Source: Hyphomonas pacifica
GTDB taxonomy: Bacteria; Pseudomonadota; Alphaproteobacteria; Caulobacterales; Hyphomonadaceae
Direction: 5' to 3'
NCBI RefSeq assembly: GCF_000682675.1
Contig: NZ_AWFA01000028.1
Span: 1 to 33,847 of the forward strand
Length of the DNA stretch: 33,847 bases
Each line of letters opens with the position of its first letter. Within the stretch, counting starts at the first letter, position 1. A program made the translations under genes and the position numbers. Below, in pieces: positions 1 through 8,350 of this stretch. The notes under the pieces are model-generated. The model saw nothing but the letters and a program-made list of their open reading frames with translations. It was not told where the DNA came from and did not search any database.

Positions 1-761
1 CAGAGTGTCTCAACCGTTCGAAAACGGACAATGCGTGGGTTTTGTGGAGAGGGTCTCCCTATAATGCTGAAATGAAATTCGCCGTCCTCGCCTGAGAAGC
101 TGATCTCATGCGTATTGAATTGAGCCTTTGGGTCCGCAATCAATTCCACATGGGTGCGCTCAAAACCAACACCTTCCAGAGCGATGGCCGCTGCAACATT
201 CGAATTTTTGGGATAATCAAGCGCAGCTGAGCGCGCATTTCCGCTGTAGATCGTCTCCGGCTGCGCAGCAGACATGATTTTCTTCAGTCTATTTTGTTCG
301 AGTCCGGCCCAACTCGTCGCGGGTTTGATACCTCTGTAGTGGACACGATCGAGTTTACCCAATCGTGCCGCACGCAATGCGTCGAGCCCCCCTATGGCAC
401 CACTGGTCAAATAATACCGTGCGCCACCTTTCTTACTCGCTTCATCAAGCGCCTGCCTGAAGGGCTCCTCGGCCAGCACCCCGATCGACGTAATTACAAG
501 ACCAATACCGGATTCAAGTATGCGTTCGCCATATTCCCTCACAGCAGAATGGCTGGCACATTCCACCACGAGATCCGGAGCCAGTTGAACCAGCTCTTCG
601 ACGTTTGCTGCAATGACCGTGTGCTCCAAAAAACTCACCTTGGCCGCTGAGCTTCGTTGGGCCAACACGCCACATATCTGTACTGCGGGTGCGTAGGGCT
701 TCAGCGTCTCCACAAGCGCGGTCGCGATCCCCCCACATCCTATCAACCCAATTTTGAACAT
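1..761 (-). CDS. nadX: L-aspartate dehydrogenase, C-terminal end cut by window edge
   Basis: Reading from an ATG at 761-759 on the minus strand gives an open frame of 253 codons that runs off base 1. The N-terminus has a Rossmann nucleotide-binding motif (IGLIGCGGIA, residues 4-13). Further in are the segments TSGAIGGLDAL and GIKPATSWAG, which are typical of the L-aspartate dehydrogenase/NadX family. Known members oxidise L-aspartate to iminoaspartate with NAD(P), feeding de novo NAD synthesis or aspartate catabolism. The gene lies outside the recognisable ICE genes and may be chromosomal flank or cargo. No partner nad gene is visible because the window ends. The family call is firm; the physiological role is inferred. 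Confidence 0.85.
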   Translation of the reverse strand, partial: MFKIGLIGCGGIATALVETLKPYAPAVQICGVLAQRSSAAKVSFLEHTVIAANVEELVQLAPDLVVECASHSAVREYGERILESGIGLVITSIGVLAEEPFRQALDEASKKGGARYYLTSGAIGGLDALRAARLGKLDRVHYRGIKPATSWAGLEQNRLKKIMSAAQPETIYSGNARSAALDYPKNSNVAAAIALEGVGFERTHVELIADPKAQFNTHEISFSGEDGEFHFSIIGRPSPQNPRIVRFRTVETL

Positions 762-775
762 CGCTTATTCCATAT

Positions 776-841
776 ACAAAACTTTTGTTTGTAATTGAAT
801 ATCACGCCCATTTCTCTGGGTAAACAGAATGAAATACAAAC
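776..841. promoter_or_regulatory. Palindromes upstream of nadX, possible operator
   Basis: Bases 776-788 form a perfect 13-base palindrome (ACAAAA-C-TTTTGT) lying 15 bases upstream of the nadX start. A second inverted pair, GTTTGTA at 787-793 and TACAAAC at 835-841, overlaps it. The region is AT-richer than its surroundings, as expected for a promoter. An operator for an unseen regulator is an inference only. The rest of 762-999 shows no gene. Confidence 0.3.
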
Positions 842-999
842 TATCCTGCAAGTCTTGCAAAAGCCGCAGGCAAATTTCCCGCCCCCCCCGAAGTCCCTCG
901 GGTTTGCGCAGTCGGCTTCATGGGGGAAAGTCATATTCGAATCGACGGTGCTGTCAGACGAATACGCCCCCATCACCGCTTTTTGCGAGCAAACAGGCC

Positions 1000-1704
1000 T
1001 CAGGCAGCGACCATTTCGCGCCATTCGAGAAGAGCGACGTCTCGAAGTGCTTTGAACCTGGCCCTGCTCTCGATATTCCTTTGATGATTCAAGTGATTGT
1101 ACACAGACGAATGGATTGAGGCGAACTTTTGTAAACGTCGCATTCGCCGGAATCGAGACATAGCTCGATCTCGCCTTCGGAATGGTAAGTGTGAATTTTC
1201 AGCGCGGTTATTGAGATGCCTGCCAGTTTCCTGGCGGTCCTCGTTCCCGATCGCGTTCATTGCTGCCCGATATGGTGGACATTTATCCGTTACGATCACC
1301 TTGGGACCGCCATAGCGTTTCATGACTTTTCTTATAAATTTCAACGCTGAAGCTTTGTCGCGAGTTTTCGTGACAAATGACTCCAGCATCTCCCCCTCAT
1401 GATTGACAGCTCCTCAAGGGTAGTGAGTCTTCCCTCGGATCTTCACGAAGACCTCGCTCAGGTGCCACTGCCATTGCGGACTCTGCCGCATACCCTCCGA
1501 CCGGCGCTTGCGGACCTTACACGCGAAGTAGGTGCCGAAGCGCTCGACCCAATGCTTCACCGTTTCGTGGCAAGTATCAATCCCTCGCTCATGGAGCAGG
1601 TCTTCGGCGTTGCGCAGTGATAATGGAAATCTGACATACATCCTCACCCCAAGCTGAATGATTTCCGGTGACGTCTTGAACTAGCGAAACGGTGACTTGG
1701 TTAT
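1000..1704 (-). pseudogene. Decayed IS6-family transposase
   Basis: One minus-strand frame from 1704 to 1000 encodes a nearly full-length IS6/IS26-family DDE transposase of about 234 codons. The N-terminal part reads SPFR*FKTSPEIIQLGV and continues into the family-typical FPLSLRNAEDLLHERGID segment. The catalytic half contains VTKTRDKASALKF, IVTDKCPPY and NNRAENSH. Two in-frame stops break it: TAG at 1683-1681, where the family usually has Tyr, and TGA at 1416-1414, where Trp is usual. The expected start codon reads ATA at 1704-1702. All three changes keep the reading frame, so the element decayed by point mutation rather than by indels. Terminal inverted repeats were not found with confidence. 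It lies between nadX and the defence island and may mark an old insertion border. Confidence 0.85.
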
Positions 1705-2190
1705 TTCCCGAGACTAGACGGCAGGAATCGCCGCCTCAAGCCCGGTTCCTTTGACAATCCCTTATCAGGGAAATCGGGCCCTGAGGGTACTCTTGCATTT
1801 GGCGATTGGAGACGGTGACAGATTTCCGGCGCGAAACCCGCCCTGTTCCGGCCCATTCTGAAAACGGAGATGCAGCCTGGCGCCAACCCGCGGTGTGTGG
1901 GCTTTGCGCGGAGGTGACGGTACTTTTCTCTGTTTGGAAAGTGGGATGGCGGGGCATGCGGGATAGCGATGAGAACTATGTCTACTCCATAGCCCTCTAA
2001 GGCCACATAAAAGGATGGGGCTCGCTATGACCATTCTGGAATGGCCGCTTGCGACTAGGCTCTGTCGATCCAGTCGCTCGCTATATCTTCGGATCCATTA
2101 GACCAAGCGATAGTGGTTAGGAACGAGCCGATTCAAACACCTTGACGATAATCCTGCTGTGATCGACTAATACAGCTAGGGGGACTAACG
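1705..2190. other. Intergenic stretch, no gene recognised
   Basis: These 486 bases hold several short overlapping open frames on both strands, but none has a credible start, a ribosome binding site or a family resemblance I can name. The last bases carry the ribosome binding site of the SIR2 gene (AGGGGGA at about 2178-2184). The promoter of the SIR2-HerA operon must lie here, but no clear -35/-10 pair was identified. Confidence 0.5.
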
Positions 2191-3399
2191 TTGGGGGCAA
2201 GCCATTTGAGCATCAGTTTTCACAATCCTGACCAATACATGGCGTCGCTGCGGACGATCATTGCTCAAGGTCGCAAGCGTGTCGGCCTCTTAGTTGGCGC
2301 AGGTGCACCTGCTGGCATGGCACACACCGACGGCACCCGTCCGCTCATTCCCGCCGTTGCTGGTCTCACCGATCAAGTCCTGACCGTGATCAAGCCAACC
2401 TACCAAGTTCAGATCGATGGCCTTAAAGATGATCTTGAGCGCCACGATATCGAGACTTTGCTTTCCCGGGTCCGTTCGCTTGGCGGCATCATTGGCAAGA
2501 CTAAAGTTCATGGCTTGGATGGTGAAGGATACAAAAAGATGGCTGACGCCATTTGTGCCGAGATTGGCCGTATTGTGAAGGTTCGCCTTCCTACCGGTCC
2601 TACTCCATACAGCGAGTTGGTGAGTTGGATTACCGGTGCGCCGCGTGCTCACGCCGTGGAAATCTTCACCACCAACTATGACCTGCTGTTCGAAGAGGCA
2701 TTCGAACGCGTCAAAGCGCCTTATTTTGATGGCTTCACTGGTGCGCGAGAAGCGTTCTTTGATCCCGCCTCCGTGTCCACCGATCAGCTTTCCCCCCGGT
2801 GGACGCGGCTTTGGAAGGTGCATGGCTCACTGGGGTGGAAGGCCAATGAAGCGGGCGAGGTTGTTCGAACGGGTCGCGATGATGCGACACACCTGATTTT
2901 TCCCGAGCATCTCAAATACGACCAGACTCAGAAGGCGCCTTACTCCGCGTTGCTTGAACGTCTGCGCACATTTCTCACGATCGAGGACACGCTGCTGATA
3001 TCGATCGGTTTCTCCTACGCCGATGCGCATATCACTGACCGAGTCAGCGAGGCGCTTGACGCCAACCCCGCAGCCAGCGTGTTCGCCTTTCAGTTTCAGA
3101 ACTTGGACAAGGAAACCTACGCCGCTGAACTCGCTTCCCGCCGCTCCAATTTTAGCGTCTATGCGCGTGACAAGGCGGTTGTGAGCGGCGTCGCGGCCGA
3201 CTGGCAGGCGCCGAATGAGCTGCCGACCAAGGATTGGGGGCCGATTCGCAAGAGCTATTGGTCACCGCCGACGGGTGGCCCGGATGGCGGTTTCAAGCTC
3301 GGTGCCATTGAGGATTTCGCCCGCTTCTTCGCCAACTCGCGCTCGCCCCAGGCATTCGACGCCGTCGAGGACGCCGCCACCGCGGTGCCGACCGCGTGA
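2191..3399 (+). CDS. SIR2-like domain protein of a SIR2-HerA defence system
   Basis: This 402-residue protein has the layout of the SIR2_2 family found in antiphage systems. A glycine-rich NAD-binding loop (GLLVGAGAP) spans residues 33-40. FTTNYDLLFEEAF (159-171) carries the conserved Asn162, and KVHGSLGW (209-216) carries the likely catalytic His211. SIR2 proteins paired with HerA ATPases are known to deplete NAD and/or cleave DNA during phage infection. The TTG start at 2191 is preferred because AGGGGGA sits 7 bases upstream; an ATG at residue 17 is the alternative. The stop overlaps the HerA start by 4 bases (GTGA), indicating translational coupling. The activity in this host is inferred from the pairing. 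Confidence 0.88.
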   Translation: MGASHLSISFHNPDQYMASLRTIIAQGRKRVGLLVGAGAPAGMAHTDGTRPLIPAVAGLTDQVLTVIKPTYQVQIDGLKDDLERHDIETLLSRVRSLGGIIGKTKVHGLDGEGYKKMADAICAEIGRIVKVRLPTGPTPYSELVSWITGAPRAHAVEIFTTNYDLLFEEAFERVKAPYFDGFTGAREAFFDPASVSTDQLSPRWTRLWKVHGSLGWKANEAGEVVRTGRDDATHLIFPEHLKYDQTQKAPYSALLERLRTFLTIEDTLLISIGFSYADAHITDRVSEALDANPAASVFAFQFQNLDKETYAAELASRRSNFSVYARDKAVVSGVAADWQAPNELPTKDWGPIRKSYWSPPTGGPDGGFKLGAIEDFARFFANSRSPQAFDAVEDAATAVPTA

Positions 3400-5189
3400 C
3401 CGGCCCGACCTTTCTTGGCCGCGTCGGGAGCGTCGCGGGCGCGACTATCAGCGTCAGACAGGCGGAATCTGTCGCGTCTGGAATCGCGATCATTGCAGGC
3501 CGCAGCTACCGGGTGGCTCAGGTCGGAAGCTTCGTGCGTATACCGCAGGGCTATCACGATCTCTATGGAGTAATCTCGGAAGTGGGCGCGCAAGCCACGC
3601 CCGATACCCTCGTTGATGCGCGTCAACGAGGCGAAAGCTGGATGACGGTGCAACTGGTCGGAGAAATTGTTGAGACGAGCTTCGAGCGCGGCATCAGCCA
3701 ATACCCCGGCATCAACGATGAGGTCCATCTCGTCACCGAGGACGATCTCGGCCGCATCTATGGCGCCGAACACACCGGCCAAATTGCAATCGGACGGCTG
3801 GCGGGCGCCGAGAGCATTCCGGTCCAGATCGATCTAGATCGTCTCGTCACACGCCATAGCGCTGTCTTGGGCTCTACCGGCTCCGGCAAATCTACCACGA
3901 TCGCCAGCCTTCTGCGGTCGATATGTCAGGCCAGCGGCGGCAAGCATTGTTCGAGCTCCCGCATTCTGCTGCTCGACATTCACGGCGAATATGGCGACGC
4001 GCTCAAGTCGGTCGCTGAGGTTTTCAGGGTAAATCCGTCTGAGGATGAGCAACCTCTCCACGTCCCCTATTGGGCACTCGATACTCTCACCCTGCTAGAT
4101 TTCCTGATGGGACCGCTCTCAGAGAACGCCTACACCGGCGTGCTGGACAAGATACAGGCGGCCAAGCTGTCAGTCGCAGACGGTGTCGCCGGTGTTGACG
4201 TGAACGCCTTGACAGTTAGCACGCCTTTACCGTTCAGCCTCAAGCAGCTCTGGTTTGAATTGATCGATCCCGAATACAAGACATGGGCTGACAAGGAGCG
4301 CACGCAGAGGGCGATCGATGAGGAAGGCGATGCGGAAGCCCTGAAAGCACCGAAATATCAACCCCCAGGAGCCGGGAGTGCGTTGCCGGACCAGAATCAG
4401 ACTGGGGTACTGGGCATTCGCCGCCAACTCGCGCAAATGCGCTCGCGTCTGCTCGATCGGCAATATGATTTTATGCTTCACCCTGGTGACTGGGAACCCG
4501 ATCTCGCGGGCAAACCCAGTAAGGATTTGCCTGACCTACTGCAAAGCTGGTTCGGCCATAACAAGCCGATCACCGTGCTCGATCTGTCGGGCGTACCTAG
4601 CCAGGTTCTGGTGCGCCTGATCGGCGGCATCCTCAATATCACCTACGAAGCGCTGTTCTGGGGCCGAAGTTTGCCCGAGGGCGGGCGAGCAAGGCCCGAA
4701 CTCGTGGTCATGGAAGAGGCGCACCGATATTTGGGCAAAGACGGTGACAACCCTGCGCGCGACATGGTCCAGCGGATCGTCAAGGAAGGACGTAAGTTCG
4801 GGGTCGGGGCAATGATCGTTAGCCAACGCCCCTCCGAAATAGACGAGACCATCCTTTCGCAGTGCGGAACTCTGATGGCGCTCCGCCTCTCAAATAGTGC
4901 CGATCAGGCCAAGGTTAAAGCCGCGTTGCCGGATAGCTTGAGCGGACTTGTCGACACGCTGCCGGTTCTGCGAACCGGCGAAGCGATCATCATGGGCGAA
5001 GCAGCGCGTCTGCCGATCCGCTGTCGCATCAACTTGCCGCGGGCTGGCGAGCGGCCGAACAGCGAGGATCCGAGAGTCAGCGAAGCTTGGGCACGACCGC
5101 GCGGGGACGAAGACTATGAGCGGCTCGCCGCAGCATGGAGATCGCAAGACCCGAAATGGGGACAGGAACCGAAAATGGAGGACTCGTGA
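3396..5189 (+). CDS. herA: HerA-type hexameric ATPase of a SIR2-HerA defence system
   Basis: The 597-residue product shows an N-terminal HAS-barrel-like region (roughly 1-140). The Walker A motif GSTGSGKST (159-167) is followed by LLLDIHGEYG (191-200), and Walker B is LVVMEEAH (436-443). The C-terminal segment ending in VSQRPSEID is characteristic of HerA/DUF87 translocases. Family members form hexamers that move along DNA. With SIR2 partners they assemble large complexes that trigger NAD loss or DNA cleavage on infection. The GTG start at 3396 lies inside the sir2 stop region, and the TGA overlaps the ATG of the next gene (TGATG), so three genes are tightly coupled. Archaeal HerA commonly sits with Mre11-Rad50, which also occur here in the facing operon. 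Confidence 0.9.
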   Translation: MTGPTFLGRVGSVAGATISVRQAESVASGIAIIAGRSYRVAQVGSFVRIPQGYHDLYGVISEVGAQATPDTLVDARQRGESWMTVQLVGEIVETSFERGISQYPGINDEVHLVTEDDLGRIYGAEHTGQIAIGRLAGAESIPVQIDLDRLVTRHSAVLGSTGSGKSTTIASLLRSICQASGGKHCSSSRILLLDIHGEYGDALKSVAEVFRVNPSEDEQPLHVPYWALDTLTLLDFLMGPLSENAYTGVLDKIQAAKLSVADGVAGVDVNALTVSTPLPFSLKQLWFELIDPEYKTWADKERTQRAIDEEGDAEALKAPKYQPPGAGSALPDQNQTGVLGIRRQLAQMRSRLLDRQYDFMLHPGDWEPDLAGKPSKDLPDLLQSWFGHNKPITVLDLSGVPSQVLVRLIGGILNITYEALFWGRSLPEGGRARPELVVMEEAHRYLGKDGDNPARDMVQRIVKEGRKFGVGAMIVSQRPSEIDETILSQCGTLMALRLSNSADQAKVKAALPDSLSGLVDTLPVLRTGEAIIMGEAARLPIRCRINLPRAGERPNSEDPRVSEAWARPRGDEDYERLAAAWRSQDPKWGQEPKMEDS

Positions 5190-5401
5190 TGCAAAGGCAG
5201 CCCGTCAGTTCGAGCAACATCGCCTCGATTGGCTATGATCCGGCCACAGAGGTGTTGGAGGTCGAGTTTCTCAACAACAGTATTTATCAATATTTCAACG
5301 TGCCCAGCATCGTCTACGAAGCGCTGATGGCCGCCCCCTCACACGGCGTCTATCTGAATGAGAACATCAAAAAAGGTCATTATCACTATGAGCGGATATA
5401 A
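5189..5401 (+). CDS. KTSC-domain small protein, third gene of the SIR2-HerA operon
   Basis: The start at 5189 overlaps the herA stop (TGATG); a longer frame begins at 5135 but would overlap herA by more than 50 bases. The 70-residue product reads QRQPVSSSNIASIGYD near its start and has YQYFNVPSIVYEALMAAPS and IKKGHYHYERI further on. This matches the KTSC domain, a small fold named for a conserved Lys-Thr-Ser-Cys in some members and often found beside RNA- or DNA-acting enzymes. Its function is unknown. Because it is translationally coupled to herA, it may belong to the defence system, or it may be a passenger. The domain call is good; the role is open. Confidence 0.8.
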   Translation: MQRQPVSSSNIASIGYDPATEVLEVEFLNNSIYQYFNVPSIVYEALMAAPSHGVYLNENIKKGHYHYERI

Positions 5402-5477
5402 CACGTTTCGTCTCACTTTCCCGATTCCCTGCGGCTGCGCCTTTTGACCCGGATCGTGCACACCGCTGACTAGGCAT

Positions 5478-5579
5478 TTAGGAAAGCCGTTCGACCCATT
5501 CCAAGACGGCCTGCGGACGGCGCTGGTGGAGGTGCACCTTGATGTTACCGGCACGGACGGACGGGAGATCGAAGAGCAT
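5478..5579 (-). pseudogene. Possible 33-codon remnant of an unknown gene
   Basis: A minus-strand frame from an ATG at 5579 to TAA at 5478 has a protein-like composition (LPSVRAGNIKVHLHQRR, then QAVLEWVERLS) but no clear ribosome binding site. It sits in the 240-base gap between the converging KTSC and Rad50-like genes and looks like the tail of a lost gene. I do not recognise the family. The rest of the gap holds nothing I can assign. Confidence 0.2.
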
Positions 5580-5641
5580 CGGCGCGCTATCGCATTATTG
5601 TGGCTCCATATATTTACCTGTATTCGACAATCCTCTCATTG

Positions 5642-8350
5642 TCATGCCGATACCAATTCCTCCGCGCTCCCGGCTTTCAATAAGAGCTGCCGCCCACCCA
5701 ATTCCTCAAAGAGCTGTTCGCGGCATGTGAAAATGACGACCTGAACGTTGCGCGCCGCCATGTTTAGTATGTCGAACATCCGGTTCATGCGTCGGTCATC
5801 GGAGAATACGAGCGCGTCATCCAGTATGACGGTTGCTGGGTGGCCCTGCTCCACCAGCATTTCGGCAAAAGCGAGCCGGATCAGAACCGCGATCTGCTCC
5901 TGGGTCCCCATGCTTAGGTGATGGAAGGCTTCCTCGTATCCAGCCTCCCTGATAACGCCGACGATGCGCAGGTCTTCATCGATTGTGATTTCGGCACCGG
6001 GAAACAGGAGTTGCAAATACGGCCGCACGCGGTTGAGCACAGGAGACAGGTAGCGCTCCTTCGCCTCCTGCTCGGCGGCTCGCAAAGTCGCCAACAACAA
6101 CTCCAGTACCCGAACTTCCCGTTCGGCGCGACGGCGGTCGTCCGTCGCGCGTTCCAGCTCGCGTGCCTTCTGTTCAATGGCCTCGTCCAAACCGACACCT
6201 TCGAGGACTTCGATGTGCGAGCGCAGACCGGCAATGGTTTCCTTAAGGTTGCCGCGTTTTTCACGGCGATCCTTTATCGCCTGTTCGAGACGGCCGATGC
6301 GGGCTTCGAGTTGAGGAAGGGTTTCGTCCGTTCGCTGATCTGTCAGACTGGCAATGGCATCTTCCTGGTCTGACACTGCCTTTTCGGCGGCATTGATCGC
6401 GGCTTGCAGGGCGCTGTCCGCCTGATTTTCTTCGGCAGCCGCCAGTTCTGAGCGTAGCTTTTCCAACCGAACGCCGCTGTCGTCATACCGCGTTCTGACG
6501 GTTCCGAGTTCGGTCTGGAGTGCTCCCAGCGCATCTTCGGGACCACCGAGGGCCGCCCTAGCCGCATCTACGGCGCTTCGGGCCTCTTCGGCCTGTTCAA
6601 GGGTGGCGCGCAGCTCTGTGTCGGCCTCCTGCTTTGTGGGAAGCGTGTCGATTTCCAGATCGGCGAGATCGCGCGTCAGAATGAGCTGCAAACTCTCCAC
6701 ATAGCCTGCAAGAGCTTCGGCACCGGCGTCGTGATCGTCCGTGGCCGGCGCATGCAATGCGGCTTCCTGACGGGCGAGTTCCCCATCCTGCACAAACTTC
6801 TGCCGTTTCTTGTGCTGATCCTCCGCGTCATCGACGGTCTTCACGCCCCCGGCCTGCAAGGCCGTCTCAAGGGCGGTTCTCGCTTCGCGTTGCTGATCGC
6901 GCAGCTTATCCCGGTCCTTGATCGCTGGTTCGACGGTGATGCGGCCACGGCCGGGAATTGTGATCGTCGTCGGACCGACCGCGTGGATGGGCGGGTCATC
7001 GACCGCCACCTTGCGGCCATCAACTTCGATTCCTGATAGAGCGTCGCCCGCCATATCGAATGTGATGCGGGTGGCAGCGGCGCTTAGGCGGCTGTCGATG
7101 GTTTCGAGCGCTTTAGCGGCATCACGAATTTCCGTCAGGGTCTCGTCTGTAACGAGAATGGCGGCAGCGTCCTGACGGGCCCTGCGTTGCCGTTCTTCTG
7201 CTGCCGTTGCTTTTTCGCGCCGTCCTTCGAGTTCACGAATACGGGCTTGGCGTTCGACTGCCACTAATATACGCCGCTGATGAGATACTGCGTCATCTGC
7301 TGCGGTAACGGCGGCCTCGGCTTCACGGACAGCAGTCCGAAGTTCGGCAAGCCGCGCCCGCGCCTCTTTTTCCCTGGTGCGAACGTCCTCCAGACCCTGG
7401 CGGGCGGTTTCCACGACCTCTTCTTCGTCAGCAATGGCCTGTCTCAGTGCGGTACGCTCAGTCAGAACCTGGTTGGCCTGCTCAAGATTGCGCTGCTTCA
7501 GGGCAAGATCGCTGTTCGCTGCGTCGATACGCGCTTCCAGTTCCGCCAAATGGCCATGACGCTTCCGGGCGTCCGTCAGTTCCGTCTCGTCGGCCTCGTC
7601 GCGGTAACTGGTGGACAAGCGCGCCAAAGTCTCCTGCGCCTGCTCAAGCTGATCGAGTGTTCTGGACAGCTCGTCGCGGCGACCCTGTAAACCCGCAAGC
7701 TCGGTTTCCAGCGTTTCGGTATTGTCGATTAATTCCTTATACGCGCCGCGCGGCTTTCCGGCGCTCGTGACCAGTTCGCCAAGCTGCTTTTCGATGGCCT
7801 GCGGCAGCGCCCGGCCGCGACGGCCGCCGAGCACCGTGCCGACCTCGGATTCTAAGGCGCTATGCAGATTGGCTCTGGCGCTTTGCGGCAAGTCGAGCGC
7901 GCCGAATGAGTGACCCTGTTGCACCCACAGCACGTTCCACATGCCGAGCGTTTCCGCTTTGGCACCGCTTTTTCCCGGTTCATCGAACCCCAGCAAATCG
8001 CGCAGGGTATCTTCGGCGGCGTCGCCTTCCAGTGTTCGTCCGTCGGGGCATGACAACCGGGCATAGGGCTTTTTGATGAAGCGTTTTGTTATTCTGTAAA
8101 CGCCGTCATCCAGTTCAAAGGCAAGCTCGACAACCGGCCCGGCCTGATTGCGGTCGTTCTGCAATGCCGTAATCGGCTGCGCCTTCGAGCTATATTTCTC
8201 AAACAGCGCCGCCCGGAGTGCGTCAAGCAGCGTTGATTTGCCCATCTCGTTAGGGCCGACAACGACATTCAGCCCGTCCTCAATGCCGTCGAGCCGCATC
8301 GGGGTGGTGAATTTCTTGAACTGGTTCAGCGCAAGCGACCGCAGCTTCAT
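5642..8350 (-). CDS. Rad50/SbcC-like (YhaN-type) coiled-coil ATPase
   Basis: This 902-residue SMC-like protein has an N-terminal ATPase half with Walker A GPNEMGKST (32-40). Long Glu/Arg-rich coiled coils cover roughly 170-780. The C-terminal half carries the ABC signature LSMGTQEQ and Walker B VILDDAL. Between the coils, around residues 400-500, is a beta-rich, non-coiled insert where Rad50 carries its zinc hook. No CxxC is present there, so the classical hook is missing. The pattern fits the YhaN-type ATPases paired with YhaO nucleases. It overlaps the upstream nuclease gene by 4 bases. The pair probably processes DNA ends. Its place beside SIR2-HerA suggests a defence role, which is an inference. 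Confidence 0.85.
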   Translation of the reverse strand: MKLRSLALNQFKKFTTPMRLDGIEDGLNVVVGPNEMGKSTLLDALRAALFEKYSSKAQPITALQNDRNQAGPVVELAFELDDGVYRITKRFIKKPYARLSCPDGRTLEGDAAEDTLRDLLGFDEPGKSGAKAETLGMWNVLWVQQGHSFGALDLPQSARANLHSALESEVGTVLGGRRGRALPQAIEKQLGELVTSAGKPRGAYKELIDNTETLETELAGLQGRRDELSRTLDQLEQAQETLARLSTSYRDEADETELTDARKRHGHLAELEARIDAANSDLALKQRNLEQANQVLTERTALRQAIADEEEVVETARQGLEDVRTREKEARARLAELRTAVREAEAAVTAADDAVSHQRRILVAVERQARIRELEGRREKATAAEERQRRARQDAAAILVTDETLTEIRDAAKALETIDSRLSAAATRITFDMAGDALSGIEVDGRKVAVDDPPIHAVGPTTITIPGRGRITVEPAIKDRDKLRDQQREARTALETALQAGGVKTVDDAEDQHKKRQKFVQDGELARQEAALHAPATDDHDAGAEALAGYVESLQLILTRDLADLEIDTLPTKQEADTELRATLEQAEEARSAVDAARAALGGPEDALGALQTELGTVRTRYDDSGVRLEKLRSELAAAEENQADSALQAAINAAEKAVSDQEDAIASLTDQRTDETLPQLEARIGRLEQAIKDRREKRGNLKETIAGLRSHIEVLEGVGLDEAIEQKARELERATDDRRRAEREVRVLELLLATLRAAEQEAKERYLSPVLNRVRPYLQLLFPGAEITIDEDLRIVGVIREAGYEEAFHHLSMGTQEQIAVLIRLAFAEMLVEQGHPATVILDDALVFSDDRRMNRMFDILNMAARNVQVVIFTCREQLFEELGGRQLLLKAGSAEELVSA

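Noticed and set aside
947-960. GGTGCTGTCAGACG as the terminal inverted repeat of the IS6-like element
   Set aside because: It loosely resembles IS6-family ends, but no matching inverted copy was found beyond 1704.
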